Assembly: GCA_963920525.1 (NCBI GenBank)
Contig: OY986436.1
Span: forward strand, 80,445,630 to 80,509,629
Length of the DNA stretch: 64,000 bases
Direction of reading: 5' to 3'
DNA from: Dichetophora obliterata
Taxonomy: Eukaryota > Arthropoda > Insecta > Diptera > Sciomyzidae
In this document: positions 23,156 to 34,530 of the stretch, in pieces
How the letters are laid out: every line of letters begins with the position of its first letter
Numbering within the stretch: position 1 is the stretch's first letter
Program-made: the position numbers and the translations under genes
Notes under the pieces: model-generated
Told to the model about the DNA's origin: nothing
The model's database searches: none
The model's input: only the letters and a program-made list of their open reading frames with translations

Positions 23156-24151
23156 GCGCTCATGAAGCAGAACTTGTGTTTTGACAGATGTTCTTCCTCA
23201 CAAATAGATTTTTTTTTTTTGCTCGGGAAGAACTTATGTCAAATAACGACGCTCTATCTCTCTTCCTCAGCGACGAAAATTCCTTCTACACACGTACAGT
23301 GTGTGTGAGTATAACACCACTTCCTTATCTTTTATTTCTATGTGTTCACGCAATAAGTTGTAAATTGTGTTCACATTATCATATGAGTATTCAAACACGT
23401 TGACTACACGAGTATTTGGGTCTATTCTGCGGAATCTTTTATGAAAGAATTCTGTTATTCTATCATGGTTTCCCATACAAATTTTTAAGCTGTCAAAAAA
23501 TCTGTTACGAGACCAGAATCGGTATTCTGCACGACAATCTTTTATGAAATCTGTTATAAATCATAGCAGATTTTTTGAACTGTTAACAAATCTTTTACAA
23601 AATCTTTTATTTGGTATTCTGCATGACAAAATCTGCTATGAAATCTGTTATGAAACACAACAGAATAACAGATAAATTTTTCTGCCTTTTATCATAACGA
23701 ATTTCAATAAATTTAATAAATCAAGCTAAATCAGATTGTTTTGTGTTTCGTTATGTTTTATTTATGAAACAAAAACTTGGAAGACCAAAAAAATTACTTT
23801 AATCCGTGTAGTTTTTTTAAATTGCATATAAAATGCATTTTCTTTTTTTGTACAATAATTTATAATTTTTATAATAGGTCTTTCTAAATAAAAAATTATA
23901 AATGTATGTGTAAAAGATGCAGAATAAAAATTATATGTCAAGCTGACTTATATCTAGAAAGGAATTTATTCTACTTTCTGGAATTCTAGATTTTGCTGCA
24001 GCTTTGGTTTTTAATAACGATCTTGGCGTGCACCGCCGTGTACTATTGTGGAAGTCGTTTGGTAGGATGAGCTACTTTTATCGCCACCGTGCAGCATCTT
24101 TGATGTTTCCTTTGGAATTTCCAGATATGGTTACCACCTTTGTATCCTTAA

Positions 24152-24724
24152 CTAATCAACGCTTACATTATAATTTGTACAAATATTGAAAGTTCAAATT
24201 CTGTTGGTTATCGTGCTGTGGATGCTTCGTCTGCTGGTATTGAGACTCTGCCTGCTAACACCGCCGTTCGGTCCACATACAGTGGGCAAAATCACGATTC
24301 ATTTAATGTTTGTAATAATGCCGCTGGCTTTAATACTAATAGTCTTAATCTAAACAATAAAAGCTCTCATAAGAATATCGTAGCCATTATAGGCAATAAT
24401 GAGTATGATGGTGAAAACCTCGACGTCATTAGGCAGCGTAAATGGTTGCATCTTTCCAATTTTCGATCTACTACAACATATGAAGCAATTCAAAAGTATA
24501 TTTCATCTAAAGCTAACATTGCTCCGTCGGAGGTTTCCTGCTTCAGTTTAGCTAAGAAGGATGAATCTAACCAGAACTATGTTAGTTTTAAATTAGCTAT
24601 TCCAGCAAATTTGGTCGGAACTGTATTTAAGTCTAACTTTTGGCCAGCAGGCGTTCGTGTAAAACCATTTCAAAATTTTTCAAAAAACTTCAAGCACTCG
24701 GCGGTAAAGAATCAGTGCACATAA
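24152..24724 (+). pseudogene. LINE A ORF1 (RNA-binding gag-like protein), N-terminus missing or frameshifted
   Basis: An open frame without a good ATG runs to a stop at 24724. Its C-terminal third contains RKWLHLSNFRSTTTYEAIQ, then VSFKLAIPANL and SNFWPAGVRVKPF. The same pattern (VFISRLAASTTVENIKAY ... DFWPYGVFVRDF) occurs in ORF1 of LINE C at 47.7-48.5 kb. This is a compact RRM-like domain usual at the end of CR1/Jockey-type ORF1 proteins, which bind the element RNA. The N-terminal half is Asn/Ser-rich and unrecognised. A GC-richer block just upstream (about 24000-24150) is probably element leader or frameshifted ORF1. Confidence 0.6.
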
Positions 24725-24744
24725 GCAATTCTTTGCCAACCTTC

Positions 24745-27659
24745 TCAAAAAATGCTGCGTTATTGAGCTCTGCATATAAAAATATAGAAATCTACTACTA
24801 AAATGCTGGTGGTCTACGTACTAAGTCAACAAAATTTGCACTTAATCTTGCGGACTGCTTACATGATGTCATTGCTTTAACTGAGACCTGGTTGCATCCA
24901 AACATTTTTACCTCAGAACTTTTCGATGATCAATTTGAAGTTTTTCGGCGTGATCGCTGCTTACTTCCATCTGGATTGACCCGTGGTGGCGGTGTTCTAA
25001 TTGCCGTCCGTGCGGGTTATCGTTGTCAGGAAGTAATTTTACAACACTTGTCTGAACACTTAGAGCAACTATGTGTACGAGTGGATTGTCCTGTTTCGAG
25101 TTATGGTTCTAGTGTGTCCTCGTTTATAAGTATTTATATATTTATATCGTATATTCCACCCTGCTCTAATAGTGAAATTTATTCGATGCACTTAAGTAAT
25201 ATACTTAATATTGTTGATCGCCTTAAAGAAAACGAATACCTCTTAGTTTTAGGTGACTTTAACTTGGGTAATACAAATTGGTCTCAGTCTGATGAGCTAA
25301 CAAGTATGATTCCGAATTCGAGCCTTAACTTGGAGATTGATTTTATTGATTCTATTTTATCGTTGGGTATAATTCAAATAAACTCAGTTAAAAATAATTT
25401 GAATAAAATATTGGATTTAGTTTTTTCCGATCCTGATCTTAATGCGGTTTGCGATGAAGCAGATTTCCTTTTGTCTAACAATAGTTTCTATCATAAAGCG
25501 TTATTAATTAAATTGGATATTCTAAGAATAGAGTTATATGCTCTAGAAGAAGATACTTTTGTTTTTGATTTTCGAAAAGCTGATTACGTAGCAATTATTA
25601 ACTACTTATCAAGTGTAGACTGGCATGCACATTTGGGTGACAATTTGTTACAAAATTACCAGTTATTTATTAATATCATAAATGAAACATTTATTAATTT
25701 TGTTCCTATAAAAAAAGTTAAGAAGAAAGTTAAGAAAGAAAGCCGGAATGGTTTAGTAAAAATCTTTCCAGATTAAAAAATAGAATGAATAAGCTATTCA
25801 AAAAAAGTAAGGATGATATAGCTTTTCGTCAAAGTTACCATCAAGCGCGAAAAGAATACGAATCACTCAAGTAGCACCTTTACAGAAGGCATATACGTGG
25901 TCTTGAATCTGATATAAAGTGCAACCCTAAAGCATTCTGGAATTTCTTGAATAAAAAAAGAAATACCAAGGGTTTCCCTAAAAATATGTTTTTAAAAGAA
26001 AAATATCGAACAACTCGAAAGATGCTTGTAACCTGTTTGCCGATTTTTTTCAATCAAATTTTGTCTTTGATAGAGATGGCGGGGTTGGCAACTATCCGCT
26101 CTATTGCGGTGACCCCATCACTGATTTGGGATCTTTATCTCTCTCTCTGAAGAGGATGTTTTAAACGAAATGTTAGTTCTTGACATTAATAAAGGTATTG
26201 GTCCGGATAATATCCCTCCAATATTTCTTAAGAAGTGTGCAAGTGTCTTAGTAACGACACTTGCACTTATATTTAATTTGTCGCTCAACAAGGGTCAGTT
26301 TTTAGAAGTCTGGAAGGAGTCTATTATAATTCCTATACATAAATCTGGTTCCCGACAGAATATAGCCAATTATCGTCCTATATCTAAACTACTGTTAATT
26401 CCAAAATTGTTTGAAGCCGTTGTAAAAAAACAAATTTATACCTGCATAAGAAACTCAATATCCGAAAAACAGCATGGTTTTGTATCTGGGAAATCCACCT
26501 CGACAAATCTTACTTTATTTTCTCATTTCATAAAAAATGAATTAGAATCAGGAAACCAAATTGACGTCATTTTAACAGATTTCGCTAAAGCCTTTGATAG
26601 GGTGCAGCATCATATACTGGTAAAAAAGCTACGGCTGATGGGTTTTCATTCTTCATTATTATCTTGGATAGAGGACTACCTCACAGGTCGATGCCAATCT
26701 GTCCGTATTGGAAAAAGTTTTTCAAAGGATATTATGAACCTTTCAGGTGTACCACAAGGTAGTCATCTTGGACCACTCTTGTTCGTTTTATTTATAAATG
26801 ATCTCCCTAACTATATTCAGCACTCGGAATGTCTTATGTATGCAGATGATGTTAAAATATTTAAATCTGTACATTCACATACTGATCATTTGCTTCTGCA
26901 ACTCGATGTAAATGATGTTCATAATTGGTGTTCGGTTAATAAACTACACTTAAATATTTCAAAATGCAACATAATGTCGTTTTATATGAAACTGACACCT
27001 TTCTTTTTTGATAACTCAATAACGATCAATGAACTCCAAATAGTTGAGTCTAAATCTGATCTAGGTGTGTTATTTGATAAAAAGATTACGTTTGCCAGCC
27101 ACTACGATACCATTATCAACAAGTCTAATGCAATGATTGGATTTATAAGGCGCAACACAAAAGAATTCAACGACCCATACACCCTTAAAACTTTATTTAT
27201 CTCTTTAATAAGATCAATCTTAGAATATGGCTGTGTCATATGGGATCCATATTATGAATCACACAGTGCAAGACTTGAGAAAGTACAGAGACGTTTTACT
27301 CGTTTTGTAATTGAATTGGTAAACTAAACTGGGATTTTGTGCCAAACTATTCACCTAGATGTGCCCTTCTTGGCCTCAGCACGTTGGCCTCTAGGCGAAA
27401 GTATTTTCTAATAATGTTTGCTCGCGATATTTTGATGAACCACATTGATTGTGCTCCTCTTCTTGCACTTTTTGGAATATATGCCCCCGAAAGGCATTTT
27501 AGACAAAGGAATTTCTTTCATATTCCACACCATAGAACTAACTATGGCCGAAGTGATCCAATCTTTAATATTAGCTCAGCGTTTAATTCTATATTTGCTC
27601 GAATAGATTTCACACAAAATAGAATAACGTTCAAACAAAATGAAATGAATATTGTGTAG
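24745..27659 (+). pseudogene. LINE A ORF2: endonuclease and reverse transcriptase, broken by stops and frameshifts
   Basis: The endonuclease begins around IEIYY-stop-NAGGLRTKS (an in-frame TAA near 24799), followed by ALTETWLHP, RGGGVLIAV and LVLGDFNLGNTNW (about 25240-25280). A frame change near 25770 leads into the linker (KAFWNFLNKK near 25930). The reverse transcriptase is open from 26170. It has IIIPIHKSGSRQN, SEKQHGFVSGKS, LTDFAKAFDRVQHH, LSGVPQGSHLGPLL and the catalytic YADD at 26839-26850, all intact. A stop at 27327 separates the C-terminal region (27339-27659), which still reads NYSPRCALLGLSTLASRRKY. It is followed by an AT-rich 3' UTR and a TAAA-repeat tail. The group is CR1/Jockey-like. 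It was probably active fairly recently, but this copy cannot make a complete ORF2. Confidence 0.8.
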
Positions 27660-27745
27660 GATAATTTTGATACTATTTGCTTAATTTATATATTATACAA
27701 ATGCATGTAAATCAATGACTGTTAAACATTTTTGTTGATAGAAAG

Positions 27746-27772
27746 TAAATAAATAAATAAATAAATAAATAA
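27746..27772 (+). repeat. LINE A 3' tail (TAAA microsatellite)
   Basis: Six to seven units of AAAT end the element. LINEs B and C end in the same unit (as TTTA on the plus strand), which groups the three. A candidate target duplication (CACCTTTGT at about 24135 and 27776) is too short to rely on. Confidence 0.7.
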
Positions 27773-28070
27773 TTGCACCTTTGTCCCTTTCGCTACCACC
27801 TTCACCATAGCTGCGATTCACACGTTAAAAGCGACAACTTCAACTTACGTTGTTTTCTTTAATTTATTGACAGCAATCAGCTGTTTCATAACAGATTTTT
27901 GTTTTCGAAGATTGATAACAGGGTACCATAAAAGATCGAAAGGCAGAATACCAATTTTAACAGATCTTTTATGGTTGGCACCTTTTATGATTTATAACAG
28001 AAAATTCATAACAGAATATCAGATTTGGCAGAATAGGCCCAATTATTATTACTGTGGGTGGCACAGGTTC

Positions 28071-28160
28071 TACACGGGACAGTGTAAGTCCGAAAAACTC
28101 AATGCATTTAACATTTACGAACCCAGCGTGTACACGGGACAGTGCAAGTCCGAAAAACTA
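28071..28160. repeat. 30-bp direct repeat, two copies 60 bp apart
   Basis: The segment 28071-28100 (TACACGGGACAGTGTAAGTC...) recurs at 28131-28160 with two changes. The surroundings show no other tandem copies. Confidence 0.75.
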
Positions 28161-28556
28161 CCCTCCAGGAAATGTGAGCATTTCCGGATGTTACCAGTGG
28201 CAACATGTTATAACTTCGAAAATTTCGAAGCTGTCGAAATTATTGAAAGTTGGCATGTTGTAACACTTTCGACTGGCGATATTTGCGATAAAATATCACT
28301 TTATGTTGGTGGAAGTGATCGAGAAGCGAAGTAAATATAAACGGAAATATTTATCCATTTAAGCATGGTTTTATTTATTATACATTATTTATATAACACA
28401 GAAGAGGTAAATAATGATTTTAAATTAGTGGAATAATAATAGTATTGGCTTTAATAAAAGTATATATATGGTTACCTTAGAACTGTTTGTTCAAAATAAG
28501 TTACCCTTAGTTTTGCCAAACAATGTTATTTATAATTATAGTTATATTATAATTGT

Positions 28557-28892
28557 GGCGACCGTAGCCTAGTGGGTAGAGTGCGTGGCCCCTAAGCTAA
28601 AGAACCGCGGTAGCCCGGGTTCAATTCCAGCTCAGACAGAAAGTTTTTTCAATTAAAATAATTTTTCTGTTTGGTCGTCACCTCTCTGCAGACAATGGCA
28701 AACCTCGGAGAGTAAAAATTGCCATGTAAAGCTTCTTGAGAACATAAGCCGTTCGGAGTCGGCATTAAACACGTAGGTCCATTTCTCGGTCATTTGTGAT
28801 CAAACATTTAATAACACGCACAACACGCTTGAACAATAGAAGCTAGGTCAAAGTCCTTCCAAGGGCTGAAATGGCCAGTTTTTTTTTTTTTT
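28557..28892 (+). mobile_element. tRNA-derived SINE, about 335 bp
   Basis: The 5' part has a pol III A box (TAGCCTAGTGGGTAGAGTGC) and a B box (GGGTTCAATTCC) about 45 bp apart, as in a tRNA gene, but the arms do not form a proper tRNA. A body follows with GCCGTTCGGAGTCGGCATT, a motif I associate with SINE-like repeats of higher flies. It ends in a T-run (about 28880-28892), a pol III terminator. A second copy with the same head and adjacent body is at 37838-37975. Confidence 0.75.
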
Positions 28893-29236
28893 ATATATTA
28901 TAATTAATAAATAATTAATTTATAATTTTTAGTTTAAATGACCTTTTTTGTTAATAAAACAATTTTTTATTGTATTATATTGATTCACGTTATTTAGCAT
29001 GCCAAGTATCAGAAAAAAAGCTTGCGGGCAGCTGTTAAATGTTCGAACATAACTTCGAAACAAACCAAATCGCCTGTCGAACGAAAATATTACAACATAC
29101 TGCCAGATCGAAAACTTCGCTTCGATGTTCGCTTCGATAGTGAAGTTACAACATGTCGCCACAGGAAACTTTCCATGGAATGTAGGAAGCATTCCCCTTT
29201 ATTGCACACTCCATTGCTTTTTTTACATAGCATGTC

Positions 29237-29383
29237 ATTAGAGAGAAACATTCCTCCCCGCTGTGTTAAAAAGTCATGTGGAAACATTCCTCTCCGCTGT
29301 CCTCAAAAGTGAATTGGAAGCAGTCCTCTCCCCTGTTTTGAAAATTAAAGTGGAAACATTCCTTTTCCTTTTTATCAAAATGC
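29237..29383. repeat. Degenerate 36-bp tandem repeat, four copies
   Basis: Units reading roughly GTGGAAACATTCCTCTCCGC followed by TGTNNTNAAAAGT succeed one another at a spacing of about 36 bases, diverging toward the right. They lie inside the 28159-29850 element. Confidence 0.65.
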
Positions 29384-29385
29384 CC

Positions 29386-29452
29386 GGCCAGGATTCGAAT
29401 TTGGAACCCCTGAGCGACAGTCAAGCGCGCTACCACTAGACTATCGAATTTT
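29386..29452 (-). mobile_element. tRNA-like segment (SINE head or tRNA pseudogene)
   Basis: The minus strand reads TAGTCTAGTGGTAGCGCGCT (A-box like) and, about 30 bases on, ATTCGAATCCTGG (B-box like). The T-arm stem does not pair fully and no acceptor stem is formed, so it is not a functional tRNA. Only the head is recognisable. Confidence 0.5.
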
Positions 29453-29460
29453 ACAATAAG

Positions 29461-29848
29461 CGGCTAGAAAACAATGATATTAATATTTTCTATTGTCATT
29501 GCTTGACAATACATAAAAGTTTCCACATGCATTCTTAAAGAAGCGGTTTGGAAACAATATAAACACAAAACTACCCTTAAGCTTCCAAAATATTCGGTGG
29601 GGAATGTTTCTTTATCACTTTTAAATGGAAGCCTTTCGATTTTTCCTGGAGGGAAGCGGCTAGGAAACAAAGATATTAATATTTTCTGTTGTAATTTCTT
29701 GACAATAAGTACAAATTATACATGCATTCTTAAAGAAGTGGTTTGGAAACAACATAAATACAAAACTATCCTTAAGCTTCCAAAAGATACGGTGGGCAAT
29801 GTTTCTTTATCAGATTTAGATGAAAGCCTTCCGATTTTTCCTGGAGGG
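29461..29848. repeat. 196-bp tandem duplication, two diverged copies
   Basis: Copy 1 (29461-29653) and copy 2 (29657-29848) both run from CGGCTAG(A/G)AAACAA to TTTTCCTGGAGGG, with scattered differences throughout. The duplicated unit includes the right terminal motif of the host element. Divergence shows it is old. Confidence 0.8.
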
Positions 29849-30097
29849 TATTTTTACTAATACACTCACATTTTGTAATACCCCAGATGAAAAGCAAAGC
29901 AGCTTGCCGATAGAAGGAATGTGGCAGTTATAATATTAATGCTAAGAGGTCTATTTTTTAATTTTAAAGACTTCGTCTTTACTTTTAATAATTAAAAACT
30001 GAACTACTTAGGCCTTACTTTTACCATGTCCTAACATCACTTGAAATCAGAGAGAATATCATACGTTATAAAAAACAAAAACTGTATGCATGTTTAG

Positions 30098-30370
30098 AGG
30101 TGTTCACACGTCTATCAAATGATTGAAGTATATCGTAAGTTTTTACTCTCTTTTACTCACTCTAAATAATTTGCTACTAAACAACAGACAAGTAAAGAAA
30201 TGCAACCTTTTGACTGATTGATGCAGATCTGGAGCTCAATCAAAATTTTGACTGATGCGATGAAGAGTTTGAAGTTCATTTTCGCTCTCGCAGAGAGTTC
30301 ATTTTTTTAACATAGGAAAGCAACAACAAATTTTGATTGATTCAATCATTTGACAGACGTGTAAGCACCC
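30098..30370. mobile_element. MITE with GGTGCTTACACGTC-type ends, 273 bp
   Basis: The left end (AGGTGTTCACACGTCTATCA, then AATGATTGAA) is reverse-complemented at the right end (TTCAATCATTTGACAGACGT then GTAAGCACCC) with few changes. The interior has GATGCAGATC/TTGACTGATG motifs. The style of the ends resembles the Harbinger-like MITE at 10961, but the target duplication is not clear. Confidence 0.65.
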
Positions 30371-31074
30371 AATTTCACACTCACATCAGACAAATAATAA
30401 AACGTGGCTCGCATGCTCGTTCATTTTAACAAAAAATGTGTTTCTGGAACAGGCCTGTAGCCAGACCAAGAAGACAGAGGGGGCAGGCATGAATCTTGGG
30501 GGGAAATTTTTTGTTTCTTCATTTAAATAAAAAAAAACATCTTTTTAACGTGTGAAATGAATACATTACACATATTTATTAAAAAACAGTAAATTTTATA
30601 ATATATACATGTATATGTAGATCTTTTTATACATAAGATTAATACATAAAAAATAATATAAAAATTAATTCAGGACTTTGTAATAAAATGAAGGTAAAAA
30701 TACAAGATTTATTTGAAGTGGCTAGAAATATAAGAAAGATTAGCAAAATGGGCTAACATATGTATAAGACATTTTTTCAGTAAAACAAATAAAAAAATTT
30801 AACTAACCCGTCGTTTGCATCAAATTGATGCAAATTTTTTATTCAGATTTATATATTAAGAACAAACATGCATGTTTTGATTTAAATCTTTCGCTTTTTT
30901 AAATTTTTGCTAGAATTAAGATTTGCAGATTTTTTATTTTAAAATTAAAAAACATTCATTTTATTTTTATTTTAAAAAAAATTTAAAAATTAAAAGCATT
31001 TCAATGAATTATATATTCTTTTTGTATCTGCATAAAATTGGTGCACAACGTGCTTTTCGTTTCTAGAAAGTTCC
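30371..31074. other. AT-rich stretch, no gene recognised
   Basis: A GC-rich patch at 30460-30515 (GCCTGTAGCCAGACC, then a G-run) resembles the ends of some hAT-type elements but has no partner. A short palindrome GCATCAAATTGATGC lies near 30817. Confidence 0.45.
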
Positions 31075-31343
31075 TACACGCAGAGAAAAGACATGGTTGA
31101 GACATGATTACTGCAATAATAATTTTTTTACTAAAATTATTGTATTATTTCTGCAAACACAAATTTTTGCCTTAATAAAGTCATTATTTACTAATCATAA
31201 CATCATTGAAATCGTTACATACTATGATTGCCTCGACTATTAGTTGCAACAAAAATGTTGTAGTTCTGTCAATCATGATATGAATATTATTATAGAGACA
31301 AACATATTAGAATTTTGAATGTTTTTCTGAACTATTAAACTGC

Positions 31344-32182
31344 ATGCGTGAGAGTATTGTCAACCAACTCTCGGAAACAATAGCTGCGTCGGAGGAGAGG
31401 GTGATGCAGAGGATTGAAAAGTGTCGGCTGAGCTTTCTAATATGAAAACAACAATAAGAAATTTGGTGGAAAGAGTCTCCGTGGTTGAAGTTGCATATTC
31501 TGAGCTAGGTATGTTAAAAGAGAATGTCCAGGAATTAAGAAAGCAGATGGATACACACAAAGCCTATGATAAGTTAAAAGCTCCTGACTCTACATTTCTA
31601 AATGATGAAGTGAGAGTGCTGAAGTTGCAGTTGGAAAACTATGAGAGTAATGCTATTTCCACTGATGTCATCATTTACGGAATCTCCTCTGCGGCAGATA
31701 AGAGTCTTAGCGGAATATTTACCAAAGTCTGCTCACTTGTTAAATGCGAGAACCTTAAACTGCGAGACATATTTAGAGTAAGAACCAAAAACAACATGCG
31801 AAATGCAATGATCATAGCTAAGCTTGTGTCAACATATGATCGCAATTGTCCGATCAAAGCTATTGCCGCTTTTCGTAAAATAAACAAGCGGCAGCTCTTA
31901 CTCATGGACATAGGGTATGGGGGAGCTGATAAATTCTACATCAACGAAAGCTTGACCAAAACATATCGAGAACTTATGCACTATGCTAGTCAGTTAAAGC
32001 GAGATAGCAAACTTGTAGCAGTCTTTACTCTGCGTGGGCGTGTGTTTGTAAGGGCATCTCGTGATGGTGAGGCTAAATTGGTCTATAACAAAGAGAGCGT
32101 GGACTGCTGGAACCATAAGCTAGTATTTTGTATTTATTTACAGTCTTGTATTTATTTTAAAGTTATCTTGAGTGATTATTAA
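31344..32182 (+). pseudogene. LINE ORF1 with coiled coil and FP25K-like (Baculo_FP) domain, one frameshift
   Basis: The frame opens with an ATG at 31344 (MRESIVNQLSETIAASEERV) and shifts by one near 31416. It then runs to a stop at 32182. Residues up to about 80 form a heptad-like coiled coil (LGMLKENVQELRKQMD). The second part shows DVIIYGISSA, then LRDIFRVRTK, then FYINESLTKTYREL and, at the end, VAVFTLRGRVFVRAS. This order is that of the Baculo_FP family domain, found in ORF1 proteins of several insect Jockey-type LINEs, where it is thought to bind element RNA. The reverse transcriptase at 34531-36417 probably belongs to the same element. Confidence 0.7.
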
Positions 32183-32258
32183 TTAGTATTTGTTATCATG
32201 TATACATTCCTTCATTATTTTTCTCTTTATTTTTTCTTATCTTATTTGCTGTTTCTAG

Positions 32259-32655
32259 TAGAGATGAACGATTTTTTGATACCGGTGATTTAGTCACCGT
32301 GATTCAAAAATCACTGTTAACTGCGGTTATCAAATACTTTCAAAACCGTGATTCGTGATTGATCTTTTTACTTAATTTTTAACTTATGTCGTTTTCAGCG
32401 ATTCGTAATATAACCAGTGATTTCTTGTTTGCGAGAACTTTTTGTCTCAGTTTCTCAAGTAAGCATACCATTCGCAATTTTGTACTAGTTTTAATGTCGT
32501 TTCAGTAACTAACCTCTCATAACTACACAATTGGATATATATTTGTTTAGGTATAAAATAACGTGATCGCAGTCACCATATAAAATAACGGCGATTTTAA
32601 AATCACGTTCACTAAGAACGCCGTTCCTGAAAAATCACTGGATCGCTCATCTGTA
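32259..32655. mobile_element. hAT MITE, 397 bp, perfect 8-bp target duplication
   Basis: The ends TAGAGATGAACGAT (32259) and ATCGCTCATCTGTA (ending 32655) are inverted repeats with two changes. The 8-base GTTTCTAG flanks the element exactly on both sides (32251-32258 and 32656-32663). An 8-bp duplication and a TA(G/C)AGATG end fit the hAT superfamily. The interior is rich in GTGATT/AATCAC motifs. It inserted into the LINE between ORF1 and the later insertions. Confidence 0.85.
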
Positions 32656-33017
32656 GTTTCTAGCTAAATCTTTGATTTCTACTCACTCTCTTAGCCTATA
32701 TCTTTCTCTTATTATTTTAATCTCATTATCTCTTAAAATAAGTAATATCTATTTTCTATTAATATTTTTCCTACTTAATTGCTATAGCATGCTTTTAGTT
32801 GGTTTTTTGTGTGCTTTTTTTTATATGAATTGTGATGTATCATCTAATGGGGCTGTGGATAGTTATAAAGCTCTAGTTAATGTTCTGTGTAAGCAGCGTA
32901 ATTTTTTTTTTTTTAACATGCAATAACAATAGAGTTCAGCTACTACAGCTTTTTCGCACTTTCTCCGCATTAGATCATCTTAAGAACCAGCCCAAATAAC
33001 ATTAAAACATCTCAATA

Positions 33018-33371
33018 AGGCCATTCATAGCGCTGGAATACGCTGATCTGCCATTTGTACGATTTGCTATTTGTACGCCAATTTACGAAAGCGTATTTTG
33101 CTTTGTTGTTGTTTTGCATACAAACGCAAATACGCAGGCACGCGTAAATAAAAGCATTATTTCGTATATTTTACATATATTACATATATTATATATATAC
33201 GATATATTACATCGTATTTTTATGCTCTGTCTACAGCCGCATAATCACATACATCACAGGGTTGCACAATTTTTTTATACGACAGTCACATAGCGAGGTG
33301 CTCACAGTTTGAACAATAACAAATGCTATAAATACGATTTGTTAAAAGTACGCTCAAACTGTGAATAGCCT
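33018..33371. mobile_element. MITE with AGGCCATTCATAG ends, 354 bp
   Basis: The left end (AGGCCATTCATAG at 33018) and the right end (CTGTGAATAGCCT, ending 33371) are inverted repeats. TA lies directly on both sides (33016-33017 and 33372-33373). The subterminal regions share TACGATTTG and TTTGTACG-type motifs. No coding content. Confidence 0.6.
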
Positions 33372-33442
33372 TAATGATATCGACAAGAGTGGTCCAAAAC
33401 AATCTAAAGTGAGAACAATTTACTAACTAACCATGCGTTTAC

Positions 33443-34524
33443 ATAGATCTAATCATACATTAGTTTTCAATCTACTTTTGAGTTGACCTTTCGATAAGTT
33501 AACATCAAAAAAGCTACAGTTGTTAACAAAGGTACTCATGCGATGTAAAGGAGTAGTAGCCATATAATTTGTTCTACTAAAAGGTAAGTAAATTAAATTG
33601 TTAGCATTTCTACTGCTTCTACGGTTAGTGTTAAAATTTATAAGAGTTAGGAGTTCTGGTGAATCGAATACACCAGTAATGAGTTGGTGTAAATAGACGA
33701 TATCTGCAGACTTCCTTCTCTCGTTCAAAGATTGCATTTTTAATAGTTATAAACGATCCTCATAAGGAGGAAGGTTTAAAGTGTCCGTTGCACTTAAGCC
33801 CCTTACAGCAAACCGAACAAAACGTTTTTGGATTCTCTCTATACGTTCAACATGTACATTGTAACTTGGGAACCAAACTTGACTTGCATACTCTAAGTGA
33901 GGTCGCACAATTGCATAATACAGCGTTGTAGTTGTGATCATACTATTAAATTCTTTGGCCCAGCGTTTCATAAACGCGAGCATAGAAGATGCTTTTTTAC
34001 AAATGTAATCAATATGAACGTTAAACGATAGCTTAGAATCCATGCATATACCAAGATCTTTGACATCATCTACACGACTTAAAGCAGTATCTTTTATCTT
34101 ATAATCAAAAATTAAATTATTCCTTTTTCGCGAAAAGGTCATAGTTTGGCATTTATCTGGATTTAGAAACATATTATTTTTAGAACACCAAATGTCAAAG
34201 GATTTCAAATCAGACTGGAGGAACACCTGATTCAGCAATAAATTCAGCTGACAATACGCGTCGAAATCGTATTTGATAAGATCGCTCTGTCAGATACGAT
34301 TGAATCCAGCTTACAAAAATTGTGGAAAACCCATTAACTTTAGTTTAAATAGAATTAAGTTGTGTGGCACTTTATCAAATACTTTACTAAAATCAGTGTA
34401 AATACAGTCGACCTGGTTACATGAATAAAATGAATTTAAGCAAAACGTTGTAAAATCGAGGAGTTTAGACACAGTGGATCTGCCAGTAACAAATCCATGC
34501 TGACGAGTTGTCATGAAATCCTTG
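33443..34524 (-). pseudogene. Antisense LINE fragment with catalytic region deleted
   Basis: On the minus strand the reading starts with KDFMTTRQHGFVTGRSTVSK and YTDFSKVFDKVPHN, then IQSYLTERSYQIRF and ESGVPPV. It jumps directly to LQSDLKSFDIWCSKNNMFLN, VDDVKDLGICMDSKLSFN and the thumb and C-terminal region, ending near 33450. The whole block between SGVP and the LQSDLK helix, including YADD, is missing, so the enzyme is dead whatever its age. Both edges have GTTTAC (33437-33442 and 34525-34530), perhaps a short target duplication. There is no poly(A) or TAAA tail. It interrupts the plus-strand LINE that carries ORF1 at 31344. Confidence 0.75.
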
Positions 34525-34530
34525 GTTTAC

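Larger units (their letters stand above)
23416..28042. mobile_element. Inverted-repeat element with GGGCCTATTCTGC ends, split by LINE A
   Basis: The left end (TTGGGTCTATTCTGC at 23416) and the right end (GCAGAATAGGCCCAA ending 28042) are reverse complements with one change. Both subterminal regions (23430-23700 and 27885-28030) are built from the same short motifs: AATCTTTTATGAAATCTG, CTGTTAT and GGTATTCTGC. The middle is a LINE insertion, so the original element was probably under 1 kb. No transposase is seen. It is related by its ends to the foldback at 1518-1777. Confidence 0.65.
28159..29850. mobile_element. Inverted-repeat element with TACCCTCCAGGAAA ends, about 1.7 kb
   Basis: TACCCTCCAGGAAA at 28159 is exactly reverse-complemented at the right end (TTTCCTGGAGGGTA, ending 29850). 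A third copy of the right-end motif lies at 29640-29653 because the last 196 bp are duplicated. The interior contains a SINE (28557-28892), a tRNA-like segment and a 36-bp tandem array. No transposase was found. Confidence 0.55.

Noticed and set aside
24135..27784. CACCTTTGT as target-site duplication of LINE A
   Set aside because: Nine bases in AT-rich DNA, one copy lying inside the probable element leader; not convincing.
28557..28640. Functional tRNA gene
   Set aside because: A and B boxes are present but acceptor and T-arm stems do not pair, and a SINE body follows.
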